Assembly: GCA_964403075.1 (NCBI GenBank)
Contig: CAYOEV010000004.1
Span: 62,001-126,000, forward strand
DNA length: 64,000 bases
Reading direction: 5' to 3'
Source of the DNA: CAYOEV01 sp964403075
Lineage (GTDB): Bacteria; Bacteroidota; Bacteroidia; Cytophagales; Cyclobacteriaceae
The translations under genes and the position numbers were made by a program. Within the stretch, counting starts at the first letter, position 1. Every line of letters starts with the position of its first letter. A model generated the notes under the pieces. It was not told where the DNA came from. It worked only from the letters and a program-made list of their open reading frames with translations, and did not search any database. Of the stretch, positions 1-8,713 are shown in pieces.

Positions 1-2
1 GG

Positions 3-224
3 TGGTACGACGGACTGACTAAATTAATTCAGGCCATTGAGATTCTTGGCTTGCTTTTTGCGATGGTCTATGTGTTGGATGTTTTTAGTGTGAAGTTGGA
101 CCTGACACTTACACTTGTGGTAGTGGCTTTGGTTGGTGATTCATTGGAGGTTTATTTCGGTGTAGTGAAGAATTCACTGACGAAAGAGGGTCGAAAGGAG
201 CTCTTTAAAGTATCCAAGATTTAA
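3..224 (+). CDS. C-terminal end of a membrane protein (partial at window edge)
   Basis: The frame is open from the window edge to a TAA at 222-224, leaving 73 residues of a protein that began outside the window. It shows two hydrophobic stretches (around residues 9-25 and 36-50) and then a basic tail ending in KVSKI, so it probably ends with two membrane helices and a cytoplasmic tail. It lies 20 bases upstream of the FecR-like protein gene on the same strand, so the two may be co-transcribed. I do not recognise the family from this fragment. Confidence 0.6.
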   Translation, partial: WYDGLTKLIQAIEILGLLFAMVYVLDVFSVKLDLTLTLVVVALVGDSLEVYFGVVKNSLTKEGRKELFKVSKI

Positions 225-244
225 AGGTTGTAAAATATTTAAAC

Positions 245-1189
245 ATGCGTAATACAATGAGAAAAATTGTTTCATTAACAGTAGCACTTTTGGTGCTATT
301 CATGGCAGAAACGGTTTTGGCTCAAGGCTACACTTTCCGAGTTCTAGCCAATAAGGGTCAAAATAAGGTGAAAAGAGCAAATGGTCAGACTACTGCTCTT
401 CGTACAGGAGTAACTTTGAATGATGGTGACGAATTGATTACCACTTCAGGTTCATACGTGGGATTGTTGCACAAAAGCGGCAAAACCATTGAAATCAGAC
501 AGCCCGGTACACGTACGGTGACGAGCATGGCTAAGACCGTCAACGTGGGGTCGAGCTCTGTTTCCGCGCGAATGTCAAAATTCATTGACAAGAAAATGCA
601 GGAAAAGGAATCTGGTAGTTACAAAGCGAGATTGGCCGCTACGGGAGCTTTGAAGAATACAAGAGGCGCGGAGGATGAAATTACTGTTTATTTGTCCTCT
701 CAGAACAAAAACCAGTTTCTAGAAGAGCATGTGATTGTGAGTTGGGAGCCTTTGGCCGACATAGCCACCTACAAAGTGGAGGTGCGTAACCTCTTCGATG
801 AAGTGGTCTACGCCGCAGAAACATCTGAAACAAAAATTTTGCTGGACATGGCTAGCCCAGAGTTGGCCAACGATCAGAATTTCTACATTGTTAATGTCAC
901 CGACAAGGCCAATTCTGATGTGAATTCACCTTCTGTAGCCATGAAAAAAGTGACGGAAGCAGATGCCATTGCAAGTTTGGAGGAACTCAAAAACGAAATC
1001 CCTGAGGAGACTCCGTTGAGTAAATTGATCTATGCATCTTTTTATGAAGAAAATGGCTACCTCGCTGACGCAGTTACCAAGTATGAAGAAGCCATAGAAA
1101 TGGCACCTGACATTGAAGATTTCAAGCAATTGTATGAAAACTTCTTATTGATCAACGGACTGAAATCCTTTGAGGAAGAGGAAAAGTAA
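245..1189 (+). CDS. Secreted protein with an N-terminal FecR-like domain
   Basis: 314 residues. The N-terminus is a signal peptide (hydrophobic core about 9-22, AxA-like cleavage near VLAQG at 25-28). Residues about 30-110 have the look of the FecR periplasmic domain: a KVKRANG...GVTLNDGDELITT pattern followed by a short beta-strand ending in EIRQPGT. The middle (about 155-230) looks like a fibronectin-type or carbohydrate-binding beta-sandwich with VSWEPLADIATYKVEV, and the C-terminus (about 245-310) is helical and TPR-like (YLADAVTKYEEAIEMAP). A second possible start is the Met at codon 5. It is followed by a good terminator. FecR-domain proteins of this free-standing type often accompany membrane sensor or cyclase proteins. 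The precise role here is unknown. Confidence 0.6.
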   Translation: MRNTMRKIVSLTVALLVLFMAETVLAQGYTFRVLANKGQNKVKRANGQTTALRTGVTLNDGDELITTSGSYVGLLHKSGKTIEIRQPGTRTVTSMAKTVNVGSSSVSARMSKFIDKKMQEKESGSYKARLAATGALKNTRGAEDEITVYLSSQNKNQFLEEHVIVSWEPLADIATYKVEVRNLFDEVVYAAETSETKILLDMASPELANDQNFYIVNVTDKANSDVNSPSVAMKKVTEADAIASLEELKNEIPEETPLSKLIYASFYEENGYLADAVTKYEEAIEMAPDIEDFKQLYENFLLINGLKSFEEEEK

Positions 1190-1222
1190 GTGTCAATAAA
1201 TTGGTAGCCTAAAGGCATGTTG

Positions 1223-1253
1223 AAACCCCTTTCGATAGAGAAAGGGGTTTTTT
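1223..1253 (+). terminator. Rho-independent terminator after the FecR-like gene
   Basis: A perfect 11-bp stem (1223-1233 with 1240-1250), a six-base loop, and a run of six T at 1248-1253. It lies 34 bases after the stop codon of the upstream gene and separates it from pyrR. Confidence 0.85.
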
Positions 1254-1425
1254 AATGTCATTTGACATGGGCATTAATCAGTTTTAGCTTGTGCGCGTAT
1301 CTACCATCAGATATTACTGCCCCTGTAATTATAAGTGGTGACGGCATCTTATTTGTCTGAAGCACGTTGGACGATTCACCAAATCCTGTGGCTTATCTCT
1401 TTTTCACTATTTTTGCTATCAGCAA

Positions 1426-1968
1426 ATGCAAAAGCGCTTACTGTTCGACAATCGCTTACTGCAGGTCACCATCAGCAGACTCTGCCAGCAGATCATTGAA
1501 ACGCATGGCGATTTCTCTAACACTGTATTTATTGGGTTACAACCCCGCGGGGTACACTTCGCAAAGCGATTGGTCAAACGTTTGGAGACACTGCTAGGTG
1601 TCGGGCTGCCGTTGGGTTACCTGGACACCACCTTTCACCGGGATGATTTTAGAAGGCGTAATAGTCCACTGAGTCCGAGCATAACAAACATCCCGTTTAT
1701 TATCGAAAATAAGCAAGTGATCCTGATCGATGACGTGCTCTACACTGGAAGATCGGTTCGGGCCGCCCTGGATGCGATGAACGCTTTTGGTAGGCCGAAA
1801 AATGTAGAACTACTCGTGTTGATCGACAGATTGTATGCCCGGCACATTCCTATACAGGCCACCTACGTAGGTCGTCCGGTAAACACCATTGATTCACAAA
1901 AAGTAGATGTTGAATGGGCTGACATAGAAGATGATAATCAGGTATGGTTGGTCAATCAGGAAGGATGA
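1426..1968 (+). CDS. pyrR: PyrR, pyrimidine operon regulator / uracil phosphoribosyltransferase
   Basis: 180 residues, the usual PyrR length. The PRPP-binding signature VILIDDVLYTGRS sits at about 98-110, preceded by the GLQPRG loop near 37-42. PyrR proteins convert uracil and PRPP to UMP, and in many bacteria bind pyr mRNA to attenuate transcription when UMP is high. The gene stops in a 4-base ATGA overlap with pyrB, so the two are translationally coupled and form a pyr mini-operon. No clear PyrR-binding hairpin or attenuator is visible in the roughly 170 bases upstream, so the regulatory role is inferred from family and context only. Confidence 0.93.
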   Translation: MQKRLLFDNRLLQVTISRLCQQIIETHGDFSNTVFIGLQPRGVHFAKRLVKRLETLLGVGLPLGYLDTTFHRDDFRRRNSPLSPSITNIPFIIENKQVILIDDVLYTGRSVRAALDAMNAFGRPKNVELLVLIDRLYARHIPIQATYVGRPVNTIDSQKVDVEWADIEDDNQVWLVNQEG

Positions 1969-2894
1969 GCGAGTTAAGCACCAAACACCTGTTGGGCATC
2001 AAGGAGCTGAGTGCAGCGGATCTGCAACTTATTTTTGAGACAGCAGATAATTTTAAAGAGGTGCTCAACCGTCCAATTAAAAAGGTGCCCTCTTTACGGG
2101 ATGTGACCATTGCCAATATCTTTTTTGAAAATTCTACCCGAACCCGACTTTCGTTTGAACTGGCTGAAAAGCGCTTATCAGCTGATGTTATCAATTTTTC
2201 TGCTTCCAGTTCTTCAGTCAAGAAAGGGGAAACCTTGCTAGATACCGTCAACAACATCCTCTCCATGAAGGTAGACATTGTGGTGATGCGCCACGCGAGT
2301 CCGGGAGCACCTCATTTCCTTTCCCGCCACATTAAGGCCAATATCATTAATGCTGGGGACGGCACACATGAGCATCCTACCCAGGCTTTGCTGGACACAT
2401 TTTCTATCCGTGAAAAATTGGGTGGCGTAGCCGGTAAAAAAGTGGTCATTGTTGGGGACATTCTTCATTCTAGGGTCGCTCTTTCCAACATTTTTGCACT
2501 TCAAAAACTAGGGGCAGAGGTAATGGTCTGCGGTCCTGCAACACTACTGCCTAAACACATCGGCGAGTTGGATGTTCTGGTTACTACAGACATCAGGGAG
2601 GCCCTGCAATGGTGTGATGTGGCAAACATTCTGCGCATTCAGTTGGAGAGGCAAAACTCTCGATATTTCCCCTCGATAAGAGAGTATGCGCAATATTTTG
2701 GTGTAAACAGGCAATTGCTGGATGCCCTGGATCGGGAGATAGTGATCATGCATCCGGGTCCCGTCAACCGGGGCGTAGAAATTACTTCAGACGTGGCCGA
2801 TGCCGATCATTCCATTATCCTTCAGCAGGTAGAAAATGGGGTAGCCGTTCGGATGGCCGTGTTGTACCTATTGGCCGGCCGGGTAAGTATTTAG
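1965..2894 (+). CDS. pyrB: Aspartate carbamoyltransferase, catalytic chain
   Basis: 309 residues, a normal catalytic-chain length. It condenses aspartate and carbamoyl phosphate to carbamoyl aspartate, the first committed step of pyrimidine synthesis. The carbamoyl-phosphate loop STRTR is at about 57-61, HPTQALLD near 135-142 and HPGPVNRG near 265. The start is chosen at ATG 1965, where AGGAAGG immediately upstream is a ribosome-binding site and ATGA overlaps the pyrR stop. An in-frame ATG at 1944 would add seven non-conserved residues inside pyrR. No pyrI regulatory chain follows; the next gene is convergent purB. Confidence 0.95.
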   Translation: MSELSTKHLLGIKELSAADLQLIFETADNFKEVLNRPIKKVPSLRDVTIANIFFENSTRTRLSFELAEKRLSADVINFSASSSSVKKGETLLDTVNNILSMKVDIVVMRHASPGAPHFLSRHIKANIINAGDGTHEHPTQALLDTFSIREKLGGVAGKKVVIVGDILHSRVALSNIFALQKLGAEVMVCGPATLLPKHIGELDVLVTTDIREALQWCDVANILRIQLERQNSRYFPSIREYAQYFGVNRQLLDALDREIVIMHPGPVNRGVEITSDVADADHSIILQQVENGVAVRMAVLYLLAGRVSI

Positions 2895-3003
2895 GTTGCT
2901 TTTTATTACGTGTGGTCACGTGGTCAAGCGCTTGAATGTTCGAGTATTTTTAAGGATTTATCCAGGCGGGTTTAAATGATTGTTGAGCCTTAAGTCATTC
3001 ACC

Positions 3004-4347
3004 TCATCGTCCCGTGTAGGTAAATGGCGTAATATTGAGCAATTCTTCTCTTACGTCTTCTTCTACCTCAAGATCATCGATAAAAGCGATAATGGTTTGC
3101 CTGGTTATTTTCTTATTTGAGCGGGTGAGCTGAAGAAGGGCTTCATAAGGATTTGGATATCCGATGCGACGGAGAATGGTCTGGATGCCCTCCGTAACCA
3201 CTGCCCAGTGATTGTCGAGGTCTGCCCGGATGGCATCGTCGTTTTTTTCAATTTTCCCAAAGCCTTTAATGATTGATGATAAGGACAAGTAAGTGTGCGC
3301 CATGGGCACCCCTACATTTCGGAGTACTGTGCTGTCGGTCAGGTCACGCTGGAGACGGCTGATCGGTAATTTGGCACTGAGGTGTTCAAACAGCGCATTG
3401 GCCAATCCGAGGTTGCCTTCTGCATTTTCAAAATCTATTGGGTTCACCTTGTGTGGCATGGCGGAGGATCCAATTTCTCCGGGTTCGATTTTCTGCGTGA
3501 AATAGTTCATAGCTATGTACTGCCAAATGTCACGGCAACAATCGATTAAAATGGTGTTGATGCGCTTTATGTTATCGAAGACTGTGGCAAGTGAGTCGTA
3601 ATGCTCAATTTGCGTGGTGGGGAAGCTTCTTGCTAATCCCAAATGCCCACTTACGAAGCGATCTGCAAAACCGTGCCAGTCTATGTCAGGATAGGCCAGA
3701 TAATGGGCGTTGAAATTACCGGTTGCCCCGCCAAATTTGGCGTAAATGGTACATTTTTTTAATAGGTCGAACTGCTTTTGTAATCGTTCGGAAAACACTT
3801 GAATTTCTTTACCCAACCGGGTAGGTGAGGCGGGTTGTCCATGCGTTCTCGAAAGCATGGGAGTGTCTTTCCAATATCCACCGTATTCATTCAACAAGTT
3901 GATGAGTATTTTCAATTTCGGGTACAGCTCGTTGACCAGAAAGCGCTCAATAGATAAAGGAATGGCAGTATTATTGATATCCTGAGAGGTCAAACCAAAA
4001 TGAACAAATTCCCGGTAAGGATGCAATTCGTATGTTTCCAGTTTCTCCTTGATGTAGTATTCTACGGCCTTGACATCGTGGTTGGTGGTTTCCTCAATTT
4101 TCTTGATGGCTTCTGCCGCGTTTAGATCAAAGGCTGTGTATAAATTTTTGAGATTTTCTACCTGATCGGGGTTGGCCTGGGCGAGTTCAGGTAAGGGAAT
4201 GTCATAGAGCGCCTGGAAATAGTGAACTTCCACTTCCAGTCGATATTTGATAAGTGCTTTTTCTGAAAAATAATCCGCAAGTTGATTGACTTTGGAACGG
4301 TACCTGCCATCTACCGGGGACAAGGCTTCCAGGTGGTTGAAATTCAT
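3004..4347 (-). CDS. purB: Adenylosuccinate lyase
   Basis: 447 residues from the ATG at 4347; a TTG seven codons further upstream is less likely. The enzyme cleaves SAICAR and adenylosuccinate, releasing fumarate, in purine synthesis. The family signature SSAMPHKVNP is at about 294-303, and the active-site SRTHGQPASPT segment is at about 166-176. The N-terminal LSPVDGRYRSK is typical of the E. coli-like PurB group. It is convergent with pyrB and divergent from the reductase gene at 4438, with about 90 bases between the two starts for both promoters. Confidence 0.96.
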   Translation of the reverse strand: MNFNHLEALSPVDGRYRSKVNQLADYFSEKALIKYRLEVEVHYFQALYDIPLPELAQANPDQVENLKNLYTAFDLNAAEAIKKIEETTNHDVKAVEYYIKEKLETYELHPYREFVHFGLTSQDINNTAIPLSIERFLVNELYPKLKILINLLNEYGGYWKDTPMLSRTHGQPASPTRLGKEIQVFSERLQKQFDLLKKCTIYAKFGGATGNFNAHYLAYPDIDWHGFADRFVSGHLGLARSFPTTQIEHYDSLATVFDNIKRINTILIDCCRDIWQYIAMNYFTQKIEPGEIGSSAMPHKVNPIDFENAEGNLGLANALFEHLSAKLPISRLQRDLTDSTVLRNVGVPMAHTYLSLSSIIKGFGKIEKNDDAIRADLDNHWAVVTEGIQTILRRIGYPNPYEALLQLTRSNKKITRQTIIAFIDDLEVEEDVREELLNITPFTYTGR

Positions 4348-4437
4348 TTTCTCTATATTAAGGCACAAAAATAGATGATTACGAACTAAGCCGCATAGCC
4401 ACGCTGTTTACCTTTGCAGAAGAAAATACAAAGCGCA

Positions 4438-5529
4438 ATGGCCCTTGGACTATTCAAGAAAAACAAAAAGCAAACCACCAACGATCGCTACCTGACGCTC
4501 ACCATAAAGGAAGTGGTTCCTATTGCCAAAGATGCTGTAAATCTGGTTTTTCAAAAGCCGGAGCAGCCATTTAACTACCAGCCGGGTCAGTTTCTCACCA
4601 TCATCCAAAAGGTACACGGTGAAAAAATTCGAAGGGCTTATTCATTGTGCTCCACCCCGGCAGAAGATGAGCATCCGGCGGTTACCGTCAAGCGCGTAAA
4701 AAATGGCCGTATGTCCAACCACATCAATGACCATTTCAAGGCAGGTGAAAAGGTAGAGGCAATGGAACCGATGGGTCTTTTCACTACTGAATATCATGAA
4801 AAAAATGAGCGACATGCTGTTTTCATTGGTGGAGGCAGTGGAATCACGCCTCTGATTGCCATTCTGAGGACGTTGCTGATCAAAGAGCCTCATTCCAAGG
4901 CTACGCTCATCTATGCCAATCGCTCACAGGAGTACATCCTCTTCGATGACCTACTGAATGACTTGGAAAACAAATATGGTGATCGCCTGCAATTGATACA
5001 TGTGCTGGAAACAGACGAGGCACAGCGTGCCAAACTTCAGGGTCGTTTGTCGGAAGGTATCGTTTCCAGTTGGGTCAACGAACTGCAACTCAATAAAGCA
5101 GAGTTCTACATTTGTGGACCGCAGCCAATGATGGATGCAGTGGTATTGGGTTTGAAAAATGCGTCCATCAGTGAAGAAGCCATCCGATTAGAAAGTTTTG
5201 AAGCTGGTAAGACCACGCCTGATGCTGAAAAAAAGGTACAGGGCAATCTTGACGTCGACAGCGAGGTCACCATACTGCTTGACGGCGAAACCCATGTTGT
5301 ACATGTTCCGATGAACGCCTCTATCCTGGATACCGCACTAGATGCCGGACTGGATATGCCTTATTCATGCCAGAGTGGACTTTGTACAGCATGTAGGGGC
5401 AAATGTACTGAGGGATCGGTGAGCACCGAAGATGCCGATGGATTGTCGCAGCAGGAGCTAGACGACGGGTATGTGCTTACTTGTATCGGTAAGCCCCGCT
5501 CGGCGACGATCAAATTAGAAATTGGGTAA
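4438..5529 (+). CDS. PaaE-type oxidoreductase: FAD / NAD(P)H / 2Fe-2S ferredoxin
   Basis: 363 residues from ATG 4438 (a TTG at 4414 is the other in-frame option). Domain order is a ferredoxin-reductase FAD barrel (about 15-110, with RRAYSLCS as the FAD-binding RxYS motif), an NAD(P)-binding domain (about 115-240, GGGSGITPL and CGPQPMMD), and a C-terminal plant-type [2Fe-2S] domain. The cluster ligands are visible as Cys311, Cys316, Cys319 and Cys349. Such proteins pass electrons from NAD(P)H to oxygenases or desaturases. In Cytophagales they often stand alone, and no oxygenase gene is adjacent here, so the partner is unknown. Confidence 0.85.
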   Translation: MALGLFKKNKKQTTNDRYLTLTIKEVVPIAKDAVNLVFQKPEQPFNYQPGQFLTIIQKVHGEKIRRAYSLCSTPAEDEHPAVTVKRVKNGRMSNHINDHFKAGEKVEAMEPMGLFTTEYHEKNERHAVFIGGGSGITPLIAILRTLLIKEPHSKATLIYANRSQEYILFDDLLNDLENKYGDRLQLIHVLETDEAQRAKLQGRLSEGIVSSWVNELQLNKAEFYICGPQPMMDAVVLGLKNASISEEAIRLESFEAGKTTPDAEKKVQGNLDVDSEVTILLDGETHVVHVPMNASILDTALDAGLDMPYSCQSGLCTACRGKCTEGSVSTEDADGLSQQELDDGYVLTCIGKPRSATIKLEIG

Positions 5530-5551
5530 AAAACAAGCCAGTTCGCTAATT

Positions 5552-6307
5552 TTATTCCAGTGTAATTTTTTTGGCTCCCTGTGATGCTTTGTAAAAGTCA
5601 GCAGATAGATTTTTGAATTGGATTTGGCTAAGTTTGGCCGTACCCAGCTTTTTTCCTAAAGGTTCATTTTCACGCCATTCCCAAAAAGTCCATTGGTGTG
5701 CTATCGGAATGTTGTTCACCATTCGATAGTCTGTGTATTCAATGGCATGCGGATCTTCTTCGGCGACCTGCTGAGATTTATATAAGGTAATGATGTACGC
5801 AGCATATCTGATCCTTTGTTTTTCCGGGTCGACATAGACCACATACCAATCATCAGGGGAATCACCTATGTTTTCTTCGAAAGTCAGTTTTTTAACCAGG
5901 TAATCCTGTCCGTTGAGTGTGCGATTGGGATAATCTAGCCAACGGGTGCCCGGATCTGATAGCTTGTATGGAAACAAAAAGAAATAAGACCATGTAAGAA
6001 TGTCGAATCGTGCGCCAGGGTAGTTTACATTCGCTGGTGTTTGGTATATATCATTTCCGTCAAAAAAAAGGGAAACGCCATTTTTTATGTCCATCCGTAT
6101 TTTTCCAGAATTGGTGAGGGTGGTAATCCGTGCATCCAGCTGCTTCTGACCACCGAAGAATAGCTGCAAATCAAATTGAACCGATGGATTTTCCAGGAAA
6201 CTGGTTTTGGCATGTGCCGTTTCAACCTGATCGACAAAGGAAGCTTCTTTATCGGACGTACAGCCCCATAAAATTGAGACCAGAATAAAAGTAGACCGGA
6301 TTTTCAT
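5552..6307 (-). CDS. Lipoprotein of the DUF6503 type
   Basis: 251 residues with a lipoprotein signal: a hydrophobic stretch followed by the lipobox ILWGC, with Cys at about 16. The mature part is rich in beta-strands and contains the DILTWSYFFLFPYKLSDPG and WYVVYVDPEKQRIRYAAY segments I associate with the DUF6503 family of Bacteroidota outer-membrane or periplasmic lipoproteins, which resemble LolA/LolB-like lipid-binding folds. Function is not established. The convergent PaaE-like gene ends 22 bases away. Upstream lies a 360-base stretch without a firm gene. Confidence 0.6.
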   Translation of the reverse strand: MKIRSTFILVSILWGCTSDKEASFVDQVETAHAKTSFLENPSVQFDLQLFFGGQKQLDARITTLTNSGKIRMDIKNGVSLFFDGNDIYQTPANVNYPGARFDILTWSYFFLFPYKLSDPGTRWLDYPNRTLNGQDYLVKKLTFEENIGDSPDDWYVVYVDPEKQRIRYAAYIITLYKSQQVAEEDPHAIEYTDYRMVNNIPIAHQWTFWEWRENEPLGKKLGTAKLSQIQFKNLSADFYKASQGAKKITLE

Positions 6308-6667
6308 TTTCAGTTTTTTAAGTCGTGCTGTTGAACCACAAAACTCGGGTCATTTTGATTTACGCTGCTTTTTATATGCCAATTTGAATAGTACATGTCT
6401 CATCAACAACAAACCAGACGATTAAAAGAATGGCGGCATGGACGACTTCGGGCAGTACGCGGCACCCGCGTATGATGGCAACGCTGAACTTCAAAAGGAG
6501 AGGACACCGTCTCTGATCAATCTGATGGTAGCTGGTTCCAAAAAAGATGAATAGGGTCATCAAAGCGCTCAAGTCCTTCACTTTTACGGTGGATGTCCGA
6601 TTGGAGCCCAAAGCCTACGCACCAGCCGGACTGTGCATAAGCATAGGCAAATGGATATCCTTTATCG
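6308..6667. other. 360-base stretch with no firm gene
   Basis: This stretch lies between two minus-strand genes. On the plus strand there is a short reading frame at 6438-6554 (ATG, 38 codons, beginning MDDFGQYAAPAYDG) whose composition looks protein-like. It ends in an ATGAATAG overlap with a second plus-strand frame (6547-6810) that runs antisense into the end of the kinase gene. Neither resembles a family I know. The upstream extension of the first frame is closed by a TAA at 6423. It may be a decayed gene or coincidence. Confidence 0.3.
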
Positions 6668-8554
6668 CTAAAGATCCATGGAGGCAATTTTGGACTGGGA
6701 TGGATTGCCATCAAGCGCCTTGGGTGCATCAGCAAGTGGAAGAGACAACACGAAGGTGGTTCCTTCCCCAATTTTCGAGTCTACGCGCAGTTGACCGTTC
6801 ATTTTTTTAACGAACTCATGGCAAATGATCAGTCCCAGGCCGGTACCTTTTTCTCCGTCCGTGCCCACTGTTTGTCTCTTGATCAGCGAGTCAAACAAAT
6901 GCTTCTGTATGTCCTCCGGAATACCAACGCCTGAATCTGTGACCGAAATGTCCACTTGATCTTTGGTCCGTTCGGCTTTCAATACGATGCGACCACCTGA
7001 CTCCGTAAATTTTATGGCATTATCGATAAGGTTTCGGATGATGAAATCCAGCATGTTGCGATCTGCCAGCACGTACATAACGTGACCTGGGAAATCTTGT
7101 ACCAGTTGAATATTTTTTAAATCCAACCGGCTGGTTACTAGCCGCAGCGCTTCGTCCATGACGGCGCCAATGTTTATTTCTTCTTCATTGCTTTCCAATC
7201 GGTCGGCCTGCGTCTTGGACCACGTAAGTAAATTGTCCAGTAAATGGGTGACTGCCTGGGCAGAGGCAAGAATGTTTTTCGCGTAACTGGACAGTTTAGT
7301 CTTCGAGATATTTTCTAAATCTTGAAATAAAAGTTCCAGTAATGCCGTGATTGACGCTATTGGGCCCTTTAAATCATGGCCGATAATGGAAACAAATTTG
7401 TCTTTGATCTCATTGGATTCCTTTAACTCAGACTCTGACTGCGCCAGTTTATTATTGATCCACTTTAACTCATCGTTGTGCCCTTGCAGTTTGGTGTTTT
7501 TATTTTCCAGTTCGATCAGTTGACCCCTAATTTTAGAAATCAGGTTTTGATAAGATTTGTATAGTGATTTGGTTTCTTCTGCGGCTTGTTTCATTGGCTT
7601 AGCCACATCAGACGTGAAGCCTGAGGCAATGGCTTCTTTCATAGATATCGCCAACTTGTTAAGTGAAGTAGAGACGTAATGTGCAGTAATATAGCCAAGT
7701 AAAGTAGCCAACAACACCGAGGAGAGGATCAAAACGGCATAATACCGAATCAGACCACTGATAATGGTTTCCGCTCGGCTGCTTGCGCTTCTTACCAACT
7801 CTTCAAAGCATTTTTCTATGATTTTTTGCTGTTGGTTTGTGGCAGCGATTAAACCTTTTTCATTGTTTCCGATTTGCTTTTCAATCTTTACCACCTCATT
7901 GAAAAGATTGGTATAGTTTACCAGCAATTGAAGTGCTATTTCTTGTCGATCAGAAGAAGTGGGTACCACACTTTTTTGTAGCTTTTGACTCAATTGATTG
8001 AGTGCTTTTACGTACATGAGATCATCTCGCATGAAATAATCTTTTTCGTGCCTTCTCAAAGAAAGGATGTCTGAGAGATTAAAAACATCGTTGAAATTTT
8101 CCAGGCTGTGCACATTTTCCCGCATCCGACCTTCCAGACCTTCGTCCTTGAAGCCCCGTCTGCGTTGCAGTTGAATGATTTTTTGCTGGAGGCTGTCGTA
8201 CGTGTGGAGTTGGTGATGTAGTTCGGGCATCGTATCTCCTGTCTTGAAGATAGCATTTATCTCAGGGTTATCCAGCGTCTCCAGTCGTGTGTGAATCAAC
8301 TCCAGTGTACGGTCTCTGGATTGGGTAAAAAGTTTATCCTTATAAAAAGCAACTTTTTTGGAATCCTTCAGCTGAAGTTCTATGTCCTGCTTGATCAGCC
8401 GCAAGGTTGCAGTGTGCGCAAGGGACAAAGACAACTGGGCACGCCTGATCTCAGAAGCCTCGTTCAGGAAACGGCTAGAGAAAAACGTTACAATGGCAAA
8501 CATGACCATCAAAACGCTAAAGCTTAGCAATATGCGACCCTTTATAGTATTCAA
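6668..8554 (-). CDS. Membrane-bound hybrid-free sensor histidine kinase
   Basis: 628 residues. Membrane helices lie at about 7-30 and 267-293, enclosing a helical extracytoplasmic sensor of about 235 residues with no recognised ligand motif. A linker and coiled coil (about 330-385) lead to a HisKA domain with the H-box IIGHDLKGPIAS (His about 393). The HATPase domain has an N-box NLIDNAIKF, a G1 box DSGVGIP and a G2 box GTGLGLIICHE. The start codon is TTG at 8554; upstream there is no alternative and the frame begins directly with the first helix. No response regulator is adjacent, so it is an orphan kinase. A perfect palindrome lies 50 bases upstream. Confidence 0.88.
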   Translation of the reverse strand: MNTIKGRILLSFSVLMVMFAIVTFFSSRFLNEASEIRRAQLSLSLAHTATLRLIKQDIELQLKDSKKVAFYKDKLFTQSRDRTLELIHTRLETLDNPEINAIFKTGDTMPELHHQLHTYDSLQQKIIQLQRRRGFKDEGLEGRMRENVHSLENFNDVFNLSDILSLRRHEKDYFMRDDLMYVKALNQLSQKLQKSVVPTSSDRQEIALQLLVNYTNLFNEVVKIEKQIGNNEKGLIAATNQQQKIIEKCFEELVRSASSRAETIISGLIRYYAVLILSSVLLATLLGYITAHYVSTSLNKLAISMKEAIASGFTSDVAKPMKQAAEETKSLYKSYQNLISKIRGQLIELENKNTKLQGHNDELKWINNKLAQSESELKESNEIKDKFVSIIGHDLKGPIASITALLELLFQDLENISKTKLSSYAKNILASAQAVTHLLDNLLTWSKTQADRLESNEEEINIGAVMDEALRLVTSRLDLKNIQLVQDFPGHVMYVLADRNMLDFIIRNLIDNAIKFTESGGRIVLKAERTKDQVDISVTDSGVGIPEDIQKHLFDSLIKRQTVGTDGEKGTGLGLIICHEFVKKMNGQLRVDSKIGEGTTFVLSLPLADAPKALDGNPSQSKIASMDL

Positions 8555-8604
8555 AGCAGGCTGATCATTCCCGGATAAGTTGTGTGTACTTACAAAATAT
8601 CACA

Positions 8605-8625
8605 AATATCTTACCGTAAGATATT
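8605..8625. promoter_or_regulatory. 9-bp inverted repeat upstream of the histidine kinase
   Basis: Arms AATATCTTA and TAAGATATT are perfectly complementary and separated by three bases. It lies 51 to 71 bases upstream of the kinase start and about 90 bases after the hslU stop. There is no T-run, so an operator for a dimeric regulator fits better than a terminator. No experimental support. Confidence 0.35.
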
Positions 8626-8713
8626 GATTCAGCTTTTCTTATGCGAGAATACGTAGAAACCCCTATGTTAAATTTATTGTATTCAGGTAGGTAGCTAATC
8701 CATGCCCCGATTT

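Noticed and set aside
1408..1415. TATTTTTG as a -7 promoter box of pyrR
   Set aside because: The match to TAnnTTTG is exact, but it is so close to the ATG (1426) that the transcript would be nearly leaderless, and no -33 TTG is present.
2924..2935. Palindrome TCAAGCGCTTGA between pyrB and purB
   Set aside because: Perfect but short, in a convergent intergenic region with no T-run; I cannot support a function.
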